38,655 bases of DNA from positions 1-38,655 of IMG/VR virus record IMGVR_UViG_3300043639_000055, one strand, 5' to 3'. The position numbers and the translations under genes were made by a program. Source of the stretch: a virus. How positions within the stretch are numbered: position 1 is the first letter of the stretch; every line of letters starts with the position of its first letter. A model generated the notes under the pieces. The model was not told the DNA's origin and did not search any database. It saw only the letters and a program-made list of their open reading frames with translations. Shown here piece by piece: positions 31,377 through 37,833 of this stretch.

Positions 31377-31404
31377 TTGACTTCTATGATTAGCCTGCTA
31401 TGAT
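31377..31404 (+). promoter_or_regulatory. Promoter of the isolated + strand gene
   Basis: TTGACT at 31377-31382, 16-base spacer, TATGAT at 31399-31404, the best -10 of the family. Preceded by the shared block beginning at 31365. No operator overlaps it, so it may be the least repressed member. Confidence 0.75.
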
Positions 31405-31437
31405 GCCTGTGTTGAAACCCAAACAGAAAGGAACATC

Positions 31438-31599
31438 GTGCAGATCCAGTCAGTCAAGAAGGAAGAGCTCGCTCTTCTGATCAACGGCCTCCGGTCCACC
31501 ATCGTGATGGACCAGCAGGATCTTCAAGCCCGCCTGCTGGAACAGCTGGAAGCCGAACTGCTTCAGAGGTTCGGTCTCAAATTGAGGGAGGCCGCCTGA
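31438..31599 (+). CDS. Isolated + strand small protein, 53 aa
   Basis: GTG 31438 with AAAGGAA at 31427-31433, behind a strong promoter. The product is a charged helix (MQIQSVKKEELALLINGL ... LQARLLEQLEAELLQRFG) likely to form a coiled coil or helical hairpin. It is the only + gene in an 18-kb - strand block and ends in a hairpin shared with the convergent gene. That layout (own strong promoter, no overlapping operator) suits a regulator or constitutively made protein, but there is no recognisable DNA-binding motif. Confidence 0.6.
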   Translation: MQIQSVKKEELALLINGLRSTIVMDQQDLQARLLEQLEAELLQRFGLKLREAA

Positions 31600-31634
31600 C
31601 AGGAAGGCCCCGGGGAAACCCGGGGCCGCTGTCA
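31597..31634. terminator. Symmetric hairpin between convergent genes
   Basis: Inner stem GGCCCCGGG (31606-31614) with CCCGGGGCC (31619-31627) around GAAA. Outer stem TGACAG (31597-31602) with CTGTCA (31629-31634). The outer arms contain the stop codons of both convergent genes. It lacks a T-tract on either side, so termination strength is uncertain. Confidence 0.7.
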
Positions 31635-31796
31635 TGCCAAGCCTATAATGAATCCGACGACGAATGCCGCCACCAGCCGGAACCGGGATATCGCACCCAG
31701 CGCCAGCAGGAAGACGAGCACGAACCCGATGACCGGCACCTTCCAGCAGAACCAGAGGATGATGCCTATTACAAAGCCGATAAGTCCCAGTTTCAT
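31632..31796 (-). CDS. Small hydrophobic membrane protein, 54 aa
   Basis: Starts at ATG 31796 (54 aa) or ATG 31802 (56 aa). Almost wholly hydrophobic: LGLIGFVIGIILWFCW, VIGFVLVFLLALGAI and RLVAAFVVGFIIGLA give two or three transmembrane helices. No Shine-Dalgarno is visible and the upstream promoter would start transcription at about the first codon, so the mRNA may be leaderless. Candidates are a superinfection-exclusion or other membrane-acting protein. Confidence 0.55.
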   Translation of the reverse strand: MKLGLIGFVIGIILWFCWKVPVIGFVLVFLLALGAISRFRLVAAFVVGFIIGLA

Positions 31797-31802
31797 TTGC
31801 AT

Positions 31803-31831
31803 TGAATATGATACCACAAACTAAAAGTCAA
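31803..31831 (-). promoter_or_regulatory. Promoter candidate for the small membrane protein
   Basis: On the - strand TTGACT (31831-31826), 17-base spacer, TATTCA (31808-31803). The operator at 31808-31817 fills the end of the spacer. The -10 is poor. Confidence 0.5.
31808..31817. promoter_or_regulatory. Operator-like site ATGATACCAC
   Basis: In the promoter spacer of the small membrane protein gene. A partial second copy (AGATACCAT) lies at 31831-31839. Confidence 0.6.
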
Positions 31832-32217
31832 GATACCATTAAGTGCTGGATGTAGTCCCAGTCCCATTTCGCAGCGCCGCCTGTCCAGCAACCGAGGCAC
31901 TGGACCTCGTCGAGCCGGGCGCTCTTGAGTTCGCGCATCTTGGATGCGTGGTAGAACCAGAGTTCGTCGAGGTTTCGCCGCACCGCGCAGAACACGCGCG
32001 GGTTATGCAGGAGTCGGCGCTCGCACCAGCCGACCTGCATCGGCCTGATCGTGCAGCGCCAGTGGTCGGCTTTTTTGTTCTCGATCCACCCCTCTATACC
32101 CATTTTGGCGTAGTTGAGGTCTGGTACCCCGGAAGAGGTACCACCTGTCTCGACGGCGAGCAGATCGAAGCCGCGCACGTGCTTGCGGAAGATCTTGCGC
32201 AGTTCGCCGTCACTCAT
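31828..32217 (-). CDS. VRR-NUC / PD-(D/E)XK nuclease
   Basis: A 129-residue protein. GGTSSGVPDLNY gives D33, and IEGWIENKKADHW gives E46 and K48, the PD-(D/E)XK core of VRR-NUC nucleases. A conserved Gln on the next helix (RPMQVGWCERRLL) also fits. Phage versions act on branched or single-strand DNA in recombination or replication. Its stop lies in the -35 region of the promoter for the membrane protein gene. Confidence 0.8.
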   Translation of the reverse strand: MSDGELRKIFRKHVRGFDLLAVETGGTSSGVPDLNYAKMGIEGWIENKKADHWRCTIRPMQVGWCERRLLHNPRVFCAVRRNLDELWFYHASKMRELKSARLDEVQCLGCWTGGAAKWDWDYIQHLMVS

Positions 32218-32449
32218 GCTTGTGCATCTTGTCGAGGAACGCGATCACCACTTCCCAGATGTCGTAGGAATTCCCGTCGCCGCCAACGCACGTAATCGTC
32301 GCCGGCTTGCCGTGCTCGACCGGCTTGACGCCCAGCCGGGCGGCGACCTCGCTGATGCGTGCCCACGGGTTTGGCGGTGTCATCGGTTGTTCAGTCACGG
32401 GATCGAAATCCCTTTCCCACTCGGTGCAGCCTGTGCTGTTCGTTCCCAT
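32210..32449 (-). CDS. Hypothetical protein, 79 aa
   Basis: ATG 32449, overlapping the nuclease start by 8 bases. N-terminal acidic/Pro-rich part, then ISEVAARLGVKPVEHGKPAT and a helix. Family not recognised. Confidence 0.5.
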   Translation of the reverse strand: MGTNSTGCTEWERDFDPVTEQPMTPPNPWARISEVAARLGVKPVEHGKPATITCVGGDGNSYDIWEVVIAFLDKMHKHE

Positions 32450-32451
32450 CA

Positions 32452-32727
32452 CTATGCGTTTCCATCCAGTCGGTTGACGATCCGCGCGACCACCGTCTCG
32501 GTGACGCTGCCGGGCCGGAGCTCGTATTCCTTGACCGCCCGGTGCCACTCCTCGGCGACAATCTGGCGCGCGGACACCGGCTCGCGCTCAAGCGCGTCCT
32601 CGACGATCTGCGCCCAGTTCTTCATCCGGTCCGCCTGAGCAGGATCCTTGCTGACGACACCGGCAATGGCGCGCACCGTCAGCACCATCTGCTCCAATGC
32701 AGTGCGCTCAAACGGGCGGAGTTGCAC
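32452..32727 (-). CDS. Hypothetical helical protein, 91 aa
   Basis: Mostly alpha-helical (FERTALEQMVLTVRAIAGVV ... VEDALEREPVSARQIVAEEW). Family not recognised. Overlaps the 51-aa gene by 20 bases. Confidence 0.5.
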   Translation of the reverse strand: MQLRPFERTALEQMVLTVRAIAGVVSKDPAQADRMKNWAQIVEDALEREPVSARQIVAEEWHRAVKEYELRPGSVTETVVARIVNRLDGNA

Positions 32728-32863
32728 TTACGGCCTCCTGTACTGCCTTCAGCAGTTCTTCGCTGGGCTGTTCCTTGCCGAACTTGGTTTCGTCCCACCA
32801 ACGCTGGCGCAGCGGCAGCGGCAGCTTGAACCAGACCTTGGCGACTTCATCCGGTAGTCTCAT
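32708..32863 (-). CDS. Hypothetical protein, 51 aa
   Basis: ATG 32863 to TGA 32708-32710. Product MRLPDEVAKVWFKLPLPLRQ followed by RWWDETKFG and a helix. It overlaps both neighbours by under 21 bases and restores the continuous overlapping-gene pattern. The codons look like real coding sequence. Confidence 0.5.
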   Translation of the reverse strand: MRLPDEVAKVWFKLPLPLRQRWWDETKFGKEQPSEELLKAVQEAVSATPPV

Positions 32864-33122
32864 CTTCCTGCTCCTTCTCGTAGTGTTTTTTGCACAGCAA
32901 TGCGAAGCCGCGTTCGTTCAGTTGCAGCGCGAGCGCCGCCGACGCCGAGTAGGACAGCATGGTGTTGAGCGCCAGCAGTGTGGCCTCGTCGTTCTCGATG
33001 CCGACCGTGGCGCAGCGGTCCATGAAGTCCTGTGCGATGGTCGCCAGCCGCAGGCTCATGTGATCGGCGAGATCGCGCGCAGCGACCTGCTTGAAGTCGA
33101 GCCGCTTCACCGGGTCACGCAT
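32847..33122 (-). CDS. Hypothetical helical protein, 91 aa
   Basis: Start ATG 33122. Helical product (VAARDLADHMSLRLATIAQDF ... LALNTMLSYSASAALALQL) ending acidic. Family not recognised. Confidence 0.5.
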   Translation of the reverse strand: MRDPVKRLDFKQVAARDLADHMSLRLATIAQDFMDRCATVGIENDEATLLALNTMLSYSASAALALQLNERGFALLCKKHYEKEQEDETTG

Positions 33123-33271
33123 TTGTAGGACACCTTCGACATCAGGGCCGGCGGCGATATCATCAGCTGCCGGGCGGCGAACTCCTCGCACGCACGCATC
33201 GACACGCGGCCGACCGGCGCGTACGCTTCGGCGCTCCCGTTGATCGACAGCACCAGCCAGAGCATCTTCAT
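33107..33271 (-). CDS. Hypothetical protein, 54 aa
   Basis: ATGA overlap with the alpha-CTD-like gene. Starts MKMLWLVLSINGSAEAYAP, where the hydrophobic start is too short for a clear membrane helix, and ends with a basic KVSYKCVTR. Confidence 0.45.
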   Translation of the reverse strand: MKMLWLVLSINGSAEAYAPVGRVSMRACEEFAARQLMISPPALMSKVSYKCVTR

Positions 33272-33636
33272 TTTGCGCACCGCTTCGAGCAATAGATGTC
33301 GAAGTGCGATCCGTTCTGCTGAGAGATCCAGCCCGCTTCCTCGACCACCTTGGCCACGTTGATCCTGCCGTCGCGTGTCTTGACAGATCTCTGGTTGTTG
33401 GCACCGCACATCGAGCAATAAAAACCTACCATCACAGTGCTGACGGTGCTCGGCTCAAGTTCTTCCAGACATTCTTTCCAGCGCCGCAGCGAACCCCGGT
33501 TGAAGTTCGGCCCCTTCAGCAATTGGGCGTCACTCAGCGTGCGCGCCTGTCCGACAGTTTCGCAGCCCAGATTCTTCAGGCAGTTGCGCACGCGCACTGG
33601 CAGCTTGAGGCTGTCTAGTTTCAGGTCGTCGATCAT
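33268..33636 (-). CDS. RNA-polymerase alpha-CTD-like protein fused to a Cys cluster
   Basis: A 122-residue protein. Residues 5-60 (LKLPVRVRNCLKNLGCETVGQ ... DAQLLKGPNFNRGSLRRWKE) match the C-terminal domain of RNA polymerase alpha. Residues equivalent to E. coli R265, N268, C269 and S299 are kept (R15, N18, C19, S49); those equivalent to G296, K298 and E302 are changed. Residues 72-122 add C74, C77, C116 and C120, a probable zinc site. Alpha-CTD binds UP elements and activators, so this could redirect host transcription or compete for promoter DNA. The fold could also serve general helix-hairpin-helix DNA binding. Confidence 0.75.
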   Translation of the reverse strand: MIDDLKLDSLKLPVRVRNCLKNLGCETVGQARTLSDAQLLKGPNFNRGSLRRWKECLEELEPSTVSTVMVGFYCSMCGANNQRSVKTRDGRINVAKVVEEAGWISQQNGSHFDIYCSKRCAK

Positions 33637-34649
33637 TATGCTGCCTCTGCCGGTGCTTCAGCGCCCCATGCACTCCAGCCCGGCCGCGTCTTGCGAGCGT
33701 TGAGTTCAATCTTTGGAATGTTGGGATAGTACTGCTCGATCATCTCCATGAAGCATTCCGGCTTGGCGGAGTGCCTACCCTTCGGAACTTGCTGCACCGA
33801 TTCCCACTGCGTGCCCATGGCGGGCGCTGGGATCTTGCCACGGGTGCCGATCAGCAGGATCTCGTGCTTGCTGCGATTCCAGCGGCCAGTGCTGATCTTG
33901 TCTTTGTGCCAGACGTAGTTCGATTTGTATTCGAAGCCCCACGCTTCCATAACGTGGATTGCGATGCGCAGATGCTGGTTGGTCGTCCACAGGAACAGCA
34001 CCGCATCCGGGGCCGCAATCGAATCGACGTCGCGCGCTGCGATCACCGACGCTGCACTGGTGGCGTAGGGCGGTGCGCGGTCAGATCCGGTGGCTTCGTC
34101 CCATACCTCGTCCTTCCACTCCGGGTCTGCGTAGACGACACCGTAGCGCGCGTTCGGCAGCGCCTTGATCTTCGTCGCGGTGGCGACCTCGCGGGCGGCT
34201 CGCGCCTTGGTCTTCTCGGCCTGCTGCTCCTTGCGCGCCGCCTTGACCACTGCGGCGTCGCCTTCGGTGGCGGCCACTGCGATCTGCACTGAGCGCGCGA
34301 CCTGCTTCTCGAATTTCTCTTCGGACATCGCTGCCGACTTGCGCGCCCGGTCTGCAAGGTGCTTGTCGATACCTTGGTCAGATAGCGTTTTTCTATTGGG
34401 TCGCTCGGCGACCTTTTTCCGGCCGCGTTTGAGCTTGCCGGTCTTGCGGTCGGCTTCCATCAACTCGCCGAGACGACGCTCGGCGCGCTTCCTGATCGCG
34501 GTCGCATGCGCGATCAGGTCGCCGTCTTTGGCCAGCTTGGCGTATACCGCCATGGCGACGGCCTTGTCGCGGATACTCTTGACTTCATCGACACGTGTTG
34601 CGCTGGCCAACGCTTTGCGGGCGGCGTCGTATTGAACAAGCTTGGTCAT
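33636..34649 (-). CDS. MT-A70-family DNA N6-adenine methyltransferase with DPEW motif
   Basis: A 337-residue protein. Residues 1-160 are charged helices with an ERRLGELM segment, likely a DNA-contacting arm. The catalytic part starts ARYGVVYADPEW (D175-W178): DPEW where the family has DPPW. It continues with DAVLFLWTTNQHLRIAIHVMEAWGFEYKSNYVWHKD, SKHEILLIGTRG and ECFMEMIEQYYP. These are the MT-A70 landmarks. Phage enzymes of this type methylate adenine, often against restriction. The P-to-E change in the catalytic motif is unusual. TAATG overlap with the alpha-CTD-like gene. Confidence 0.82.
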   Translation of the reverse strand: MTKLVQYDAARKALASATRVDEVKSIRDKAVAMAVYAKLAKDGDLIAHATAIRKRAERRLGELMEADRKTGKLKRGRKKVAERPNRKTLSDQGIDKHLADRARKSAAMSEEKFEKQVARSVQIAVAATEGDAAVVKAARKEQQAEKTKARAAREVATATKIKALPNARYGVVYADPEWKDEVWDEATGSDRAPPYATSAASVIAARDVDSIAAPDAVLFLWTTNQHLRIAIHVMEAWGFEYKSNYVWHKDKISTGRWNRSKHEILLIGTRGKIPAPAMGTQWESVQQVPKGRHSAKPECFMEMIEQYYPNIPKIELNARKTRPGWSAWGAEAPAEAA

Positions 34650-34674
34650 CGTCGCCGCCCTAGTTTTGATGTGA

Positions 34675-35565
34675 TCAGGCGATAGCCGGATACGCCCGGT
34701 TCTCTTTGAAGGTGACGTCGGATGCGATCACCTTGCGACCCGCGCGATAGGCGTTCCAGACCTGCACGATCAGTGCGTTGATCCAGACGTCGTTGAGCCG
34801 GCCGCCATTGTCCTTGCGGGCTTTCGCCAGCGCAGCGGTCAGCTTGCGCGCACCGTTCGCGTTCTTGTCGAAGTCAATAGCCAGTTTCTTGGTGACTGTG
34901 GCGCTCTTCTTTTCGAACAGGTAGAAGTGTGCTGCCAATGCTGGGTGCGGCACGGTCTTGCTGGCACATTTGGCGCGGGCGATAGCGCGTTCCATCGCGT
35001 CCGCATCGACCTTCTCCTTGTAGAAGGCCCACGCCTCCTGACTGGAGAACGACAGCCGCGCCTCCGGGTCGCCCAGTCCGTAGATCATCAGCCAGCGAGT
35101 CGCGCCGGAGGCGATGCCGTAGTCCGGCACTCCGGCGATATAGAACGCATCGCTGTTCTTGCGTGACGCGCCGGAGTTGATGGTCGTGAAGACGTTGTCG
35201 TCGATTCCGAACACGACATAGGTCTTGAAGCTCTTGTTCGAACTGACGCAGCCCAGCAGGCGGTTCTGCCCGTCCAGCATCTTCTGCCGGCCAAAGATCA
35301 GCGGCTCGCCGGTCAGCATCCAGTCGCCACGTTCCATCGCTTCGGCATAGCGGCGGATGCGCGCCGGCTTGCGCTTGCGGTTGCCGGTGGTGTTGTAGGT
35401 GTCGAGAAGCCAGTCGGCGAACGACGGCGTGATGGTGATGACCCGGGAGTTTTCCGGCGGGTCTTTCATCAGGAGCTTGAAGATCTCCTGCTGCTTGGCG
35501 AGCGGTGCGTTGGGGTCAATAAAGCGCGGCGACCCCTGCTTGGGGGCGAGTTGACTAACAGACAT
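34675..35565 (-). CDS. ParB/Srx-fold-like protein with DGQNRL motif
   Basis: Start ATG 35565 with AGGTGG upstream gives 296 residues; ATG 35592 is also open. Residues 70-140 (IRRYAEAMERGDWMLTGEPLIF, MLDGQNRLLGCV, FKTYVVFGIDDNVFTTINSGASR) match phage and actinobacterial proteins with a ParB-like DGQHRL core. The Q-N-R form keeps the Arg. The C-terminal half is helical and basic. It lacks the canonical ParB HTH and GERR motif, so it is not an obvious partition protein. DNA binding or nucleotide-dependent action is inferred. Confidence 0.62.
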   Translation of the reverse strand: MSVSQLAPKQGSPRFIDPNAPLAKQQEIFKLLMKDPPENSRVITITPSFADWLLDTYNTTGNRKRKPARIRRYAEAMERGDWMLTGEPLIFGRQKMLDGQNRLLGCVSSNKSFKTYVVFGIDDNVFTTINSGASRKNSDAFYIAGVPDYGIASGATRWLMIYGLGDPEARLSFSSQEAWAFYKEKVDADAMERAIARAKCASKTVPHPALAAHFYLFEKKSATVTKKLAIDFDKNANGARKLTAALAKARKDNGGRLNDVWINALIVQVWNAYRAGRKVIASDVTFKENRAYPAIA

Positions 35566-35662
35566 AAGAACCACCTTGGTGGGTGCCGGCATCTGGCCCC
35601 TGCCAGCATGGGGTGCGTCAACCTACTGATACCAAGAACTGGTTGTCAACTGCTCGCCCCCA
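35541..35662. repeat. Inverted repeat TGGGGGCGAG flanking the ParB-like gene start
   Basis: TGGGGGCGAG at 35541-35550 and its complement at 35653-35662, each followed on its own strand by TTGAC within a few bases (directly, and after CA plus G). The pair brackets the promoter/operator and the start of the ParB-like gene. May be regulatory or coincidental. Confidence 0.45.
35626..35635. promoter_or_regulatory. Operator-like site CTGATACCAA with weak promoter
   Basis: Lies downstream of a - strand TTGACA (35649-35644). The only -10 candidate is TAGGTT at 18 bases, so the promoter is uncertain. The core TGATACCA is intact. Confidence 0.5.
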
Positions 35663-35897
35663 GAGGCGGAGCCGGTGCCAGCATCTCGTCCAGTTCCTTG
35701 ATGCGTTTGTTCAGGGTCCAGACCAGATCCTCGCCCATGCCCTGTGACTGTCGTGGCAGCAGGCTGAGCACGATGACGAGGTTGTCGTAGGCTTCAGCCT
35801 TCGGCTTCAGCCGGTCGATCACCGCACGCAAGGTCATGATCTCGTCCTTGCAGCGGTTCATCATCTCTACGGCTTCGCGGTTGGTGATGTCTCGCAT
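35646..35897 (-). CDS. Hypothetical coiled-coil protein, 83 aa
   Basis: Helical with heptad-like spacing (REAVEMMNRCKDEIMTLRAVIDRLK ... LVWTLNKRIKELDEML). Its end overlaps the -35 of the next unit. Family not recognised. Confidence 0.5.
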   Translation of the reverse strand: MRDITNREAVEMMNRCKDEIMTLRAVIDRLKPKAEAYDNLVIVLSLLPRQSQGMGEDLVWTLNKRIKELDEMLAPAPPLGASS

Positions 35898-36121
35898 TTA
35901 ACCTCCCTTGGTGCCGACATGCGGGTGATGGCAGCCATTCCTTTTTCCAGAAGATCCTTGGCCTCGGTGATGCGGCCGGTCCGCATCGCCGCCAGTGCCG
36001 CCGCCATGGCGTTGACCGCGACACGATTGATGTGGAGATAGTGGTGCGCCTGCGTGACGCTGTGATTGCCGACGCGGATCGCTTCGTCGAACATCTCTCT
36101 ACTGATCTCGTTCTCAACCAC
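35867..36121 (-). CDS. Hypothetical helical protein, 84 aa
   Basis: Helical product (EMFDEAIRVGNHSVTQAHHYLHINRVAVNAMAAALAAM). Overlaps the next gene by 31 bases, more than usual here, so its end or the neighbour's start may differ. Confidence 0.5.
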   Translation of the reverse strand: MVENEISREMFDEAIRVGNHSVTQAHHYLHINRVAVNAMAAALAAMRTGRITEAKDLLEKGMAAITRMSAPREVKCETSPTAKP

Positions 36122-36458
36122 GTTCGAACTCCGGGTCGTTGATGATGCGGTTCAGTTCCGGGTAGCACCGGGCCAGCCGGCGCAACGCGCCCAGCGGCAC
36201 CTTTACCATGACCGAGTCGTGCGCGCCCTCCATCAATCGGGTCATGCTGTCGATCTCCAGATTGTTCAGCGCGAGCTCGACGGCGTTGATCGCCTCGCGC
36301 ATTGCGTACTGCTTCGGCGGCATGTTCCAGCCGGAGATCGTCTTGGCGGCGAGTTTGGTGCCGGGACAGTTCGGCGTGATGCAGCGCGCCATGCCCGGCG
36401 GGCCGACCTTCTCACCCGGCTGGTTGCCGCAGAACTCACACGGCCGTCGCGCTGTCAC
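36114..36458 (-). CDS. Lar-like zinc-finger protein, 114 aa
   Basis: GTG 36458 in a GTGA overlap. PCEFCGNQPGE and ARCITPNCPGT supply four cysteines, followed by a TISGWN segment, resembling Lar/restriction-alleviation-type zinc proteins whose domain ends with a W-N. The C-terminal 70 residues are helical. Lar modulates host type I restriction in Rac prophage; the same role here is only a possibility. Confidence 0.5.
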   Translation of the reverse strand: MTARRPCEFCGNQPGEKVGPPGMARCITPNCPGTKLAAKTISGWNMPPKQYAMREAINAVELALNNLEIDSMTRLMEGAHDSVMVKVPLGALRRLARCYPELNRIINDPEFERG

Positions 36459-36931
36459 TCGTTCTCTCCCTTGATGATGACGCGCTTCAACGTGTCGATG
36501 GCGTGGATCGCCTCGCCACCGCAGACCGGGCACGGCAGCATGGGCGCGGCGTTCCCGTAGTACCGATATTTATCGACGATGCGCGCCAGCGAATTAAAAT
36601 TCAGCGTCGGCAACATCTGGTGGCCGGGGTAATAGCTCGGGTCGAACTCGTAGTCAGTTCGCTTGGCGTACATCGCGTCCATGACATCGCGACCAAGTTG
36701 CTTCCATGGGATTTGCCCATAGCTCGGGATCGGGCGGTCGTCGCTACCCGGCTTGGTTGGTACCGAAGTGTCGAGCGACGTGCACAGCTTGCGGTCGCGG
36801 TGGTTGTTGAAGGTCTCGATGAACGCCTTGGTGTCGATGACGATCCCGATGCTGGTCGCGTCGAAGTTTCGCACGCTGACCGCTGCCGAGATGGCATCGA
36901 AGATCGCCTGATCCGTGTTTACTTCCGACAC
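36455..36931 (-). CDS. Hypothetical protein with C-terminal CPVCGG finger, 158 aa
   Basis: Start taken at GTG 36931, with AGGAG six bases upstream; a TTG at 36937 would sit directly on that site. LARIVDKYRYYGNAAPMLPCPVCGG near the C-terminus contains a CxxC pair, but the second zinc pair is not visible, so the site may be completed by dimerisation or by the adjacent Cys-rich protein. Confidence 0.5.
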   Translation of the reverse strand: MSEVNTDQAIFDAISAAVSVRNFDATSIGIVIDTKAFIETFNNHRDRKLCTSLDTSVPTKPGSDDRPIPSYGQIPWKQLGRDVMDAMYAKRTDYEFDPSYYPGHQMLPTLNFNSLARIVDKYRYYGNAAPMLPCPVCGGEAIHAIDTLKRVIIKGENE

Positions 36932-37341
36932 CGCCAACTCCTTCCGCCACGGGTTGTGACCTTGCGCATGCCATGCCGGGAACAGACATCACGACCACGA
37001 CGCTCGGGCCGGTAGATCTTGCGGCGACGCACCGGCAGCGGCTCTTCCTCCACCGCATCCGCCACCTCGGGCTGGGGGACTGGAGGTGGCGGAGCGGCTT
37101 CGGCAGGCACGATAGGAATTGTTCGTACCGGCACCACCGAGGGGGCAATGTAGCGATCTTCGAAATCGGCCTTACGCAAAACTTGGGTGACCGAAACAGG
37201 CTTCGGTGAAGACCTTGTCGCCCATACGCACGTAACTGCAAACAACACGCCGACAGCCCCTGCTATCGCGAACCCCCTCCAATGTCGATCTGCTCCGAGA
37301 TCCATCCATTGAGTTTCCAGTGGAAAAGGTCGGTCAATCAT
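36919..37341 (-). CDS. Membrane-anchored hypothetical protein, 140 aa
   Basis: Residues about 22-42 (GFAIAGAVGVLFAVTCVWAT) are one transmembrane helix. The next 60 residues are Pro/Glu-rich and extended. The C-terminus (DVCSRHGMRKVTTRGGRSWRCRK) is basic with two cysteines, a pattern seen at the end of rhizobial secreted proteins. Topology suggests a periplasmic Arg-rich tail. Its start is overlapped by a variant operator (37340-37349). Confidence 0.55.
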   Translation of the reverse strand: MIDRPFPLETQWMDLGADRHWRGFAIAGAVGVLFAVTCVWATRSSPKPVSVTQVLRKADFEDRYIAPSVVPVRTIPIVPAEAAPPPPVPQPEVADAVEEEPLPVRRRKIYRPERRGRDVCSRHGMRKVTTRGGRSWRCRK

Positions 37342-37349
37342 GGTATCGC
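37340..37349. promoter_or_regulatory. Weak operator-like site ATGGTATCGC
   Basis: Two mismatches to consensus; overlaps the start codon of the membrane-anchored protein gene. Together with 37366-37375 it makes a spaced pair in the divergent region. Confidence 0.35.
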
Positions 37350-37365
37350 CTTCGTATCGGGTTTC

Positions 37366-37375
37366 GTGGTATCAG
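37366..37375. promoter_or_regulatory. Operator-like site GTGGTATCAG before the RHH gene
   Basis: Twelve bases upstream of the ATG of the ribbon-helix-helix gene, in the divergent region with the membrane-anchored protein gene. Suits autoregulation. Confidence 0.6.
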
Positions 37376-37387
37376 GTGAAAGTGAAC

Positions 37388-37639
37388 ATGGCAACGAAAA
37401 AGAAGCGCGCTACCAAAAAGGCCCCCAAGAAAAAGATTGGCCGGCCTAAGTCGACTGGCATGGGCACGCCCATGGTGGTCCGAATGCACGATCCGCAGAT
37501 CGAGGCTATTGACCTCTGGATCGGCGACAACGGACTATCCCGTCCAGAAGCGATTCGCCAGCTGGTGAAGTGGGCGCTGGAACACGTCAAGAAGCCGGTG
37601 GCGATCCCGGCGACCAACGGCGCGGAGCTCCACGGGTGA
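37388..37639 (+). CDS. Ribbon-helix-helix regulator with Lys-rich N-terminus
   Basis: An 83-residue protein from ATG 37388; an in-frame ATG at 37340 is less likely because the operator would fall in its coding sequence. Residues 1-17 are Lys-rich, followed by an AT-hook-like IGRPKST. Residues 25-68 (MVVRMHDPQIEAIDLWIGDNG ... SRPEAIRQLVKWALE) are a typical MetJ/Arc ribbon-helix-helix with a strand, two helices and SRPEAIR at the second helix. Such dimers bind short palindromes. Preceded by two operator-like sites, so it is the best candidate for the dispersed-operator repressor. Confidence 0.75.
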   Translation: MATKKKRATKKAPKKKIGRPKSTGMGTPMVVRMHDPQIEAIDLWIGDNGLSRPEAIRQLVKWALEHVKKPVAIPATNGAELHG

Positions 37640-37833
37640 GTTGCGAAAGATGCGGCTGCGGAATCACGCAGCCGAAACGTGGGAAGCGGCGGCGGTGTGT
37701 CGAATGCAGCGTCATCGTGGCGCGAGAGAAGAATCGGGAAGACGTCCAGCGCAGCCGGATCAAGAAGATCCTGTCGGAGAGCACAACATGGTCATCGGCG
37801 TCACGCTTGTCGGCCTCGCGCTCGTCATGCTAG
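37636..37833 (+). CDS. Zinc-knuckle-like basic protein, 65 aa
   Basis: GTG 37636 overlaps the RHH stop (GTGA). CERCGCG and RRCVECS give two CxxC pairs, followed by an Arg/Lys-rich helix. It may bind nucleic acid together with the RHH protein. The last 15 codons are read in another frame by the 23-aa peptide. Confidence 0.55.
   Translation: MSCERCGCGITQPKRGKRRRCVECSVIVAREKNREDVQRSRIKKILSESTTWSSASRLSASRSSC

Larger units (their letters stand above)
31289..31437. other. Divergent control region
   Basis: 149 bases with no gene, holding two back-to-back promoters (- at 31315-31342, + at 31377-31404), an operator at 31325-31334 and a weaker one at 31305-31314. Confidence 0.7.

Noticed and set aside
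34675-35565. ParB-like protein as the partner of the parS-like site
   Set aside because: Only the DGQNRL-type core is present; the GERR/GxRR CTP-binding motif and parS-binding HTH of true ParB were not found, so a ParB-parS pair within the phage is not supported.
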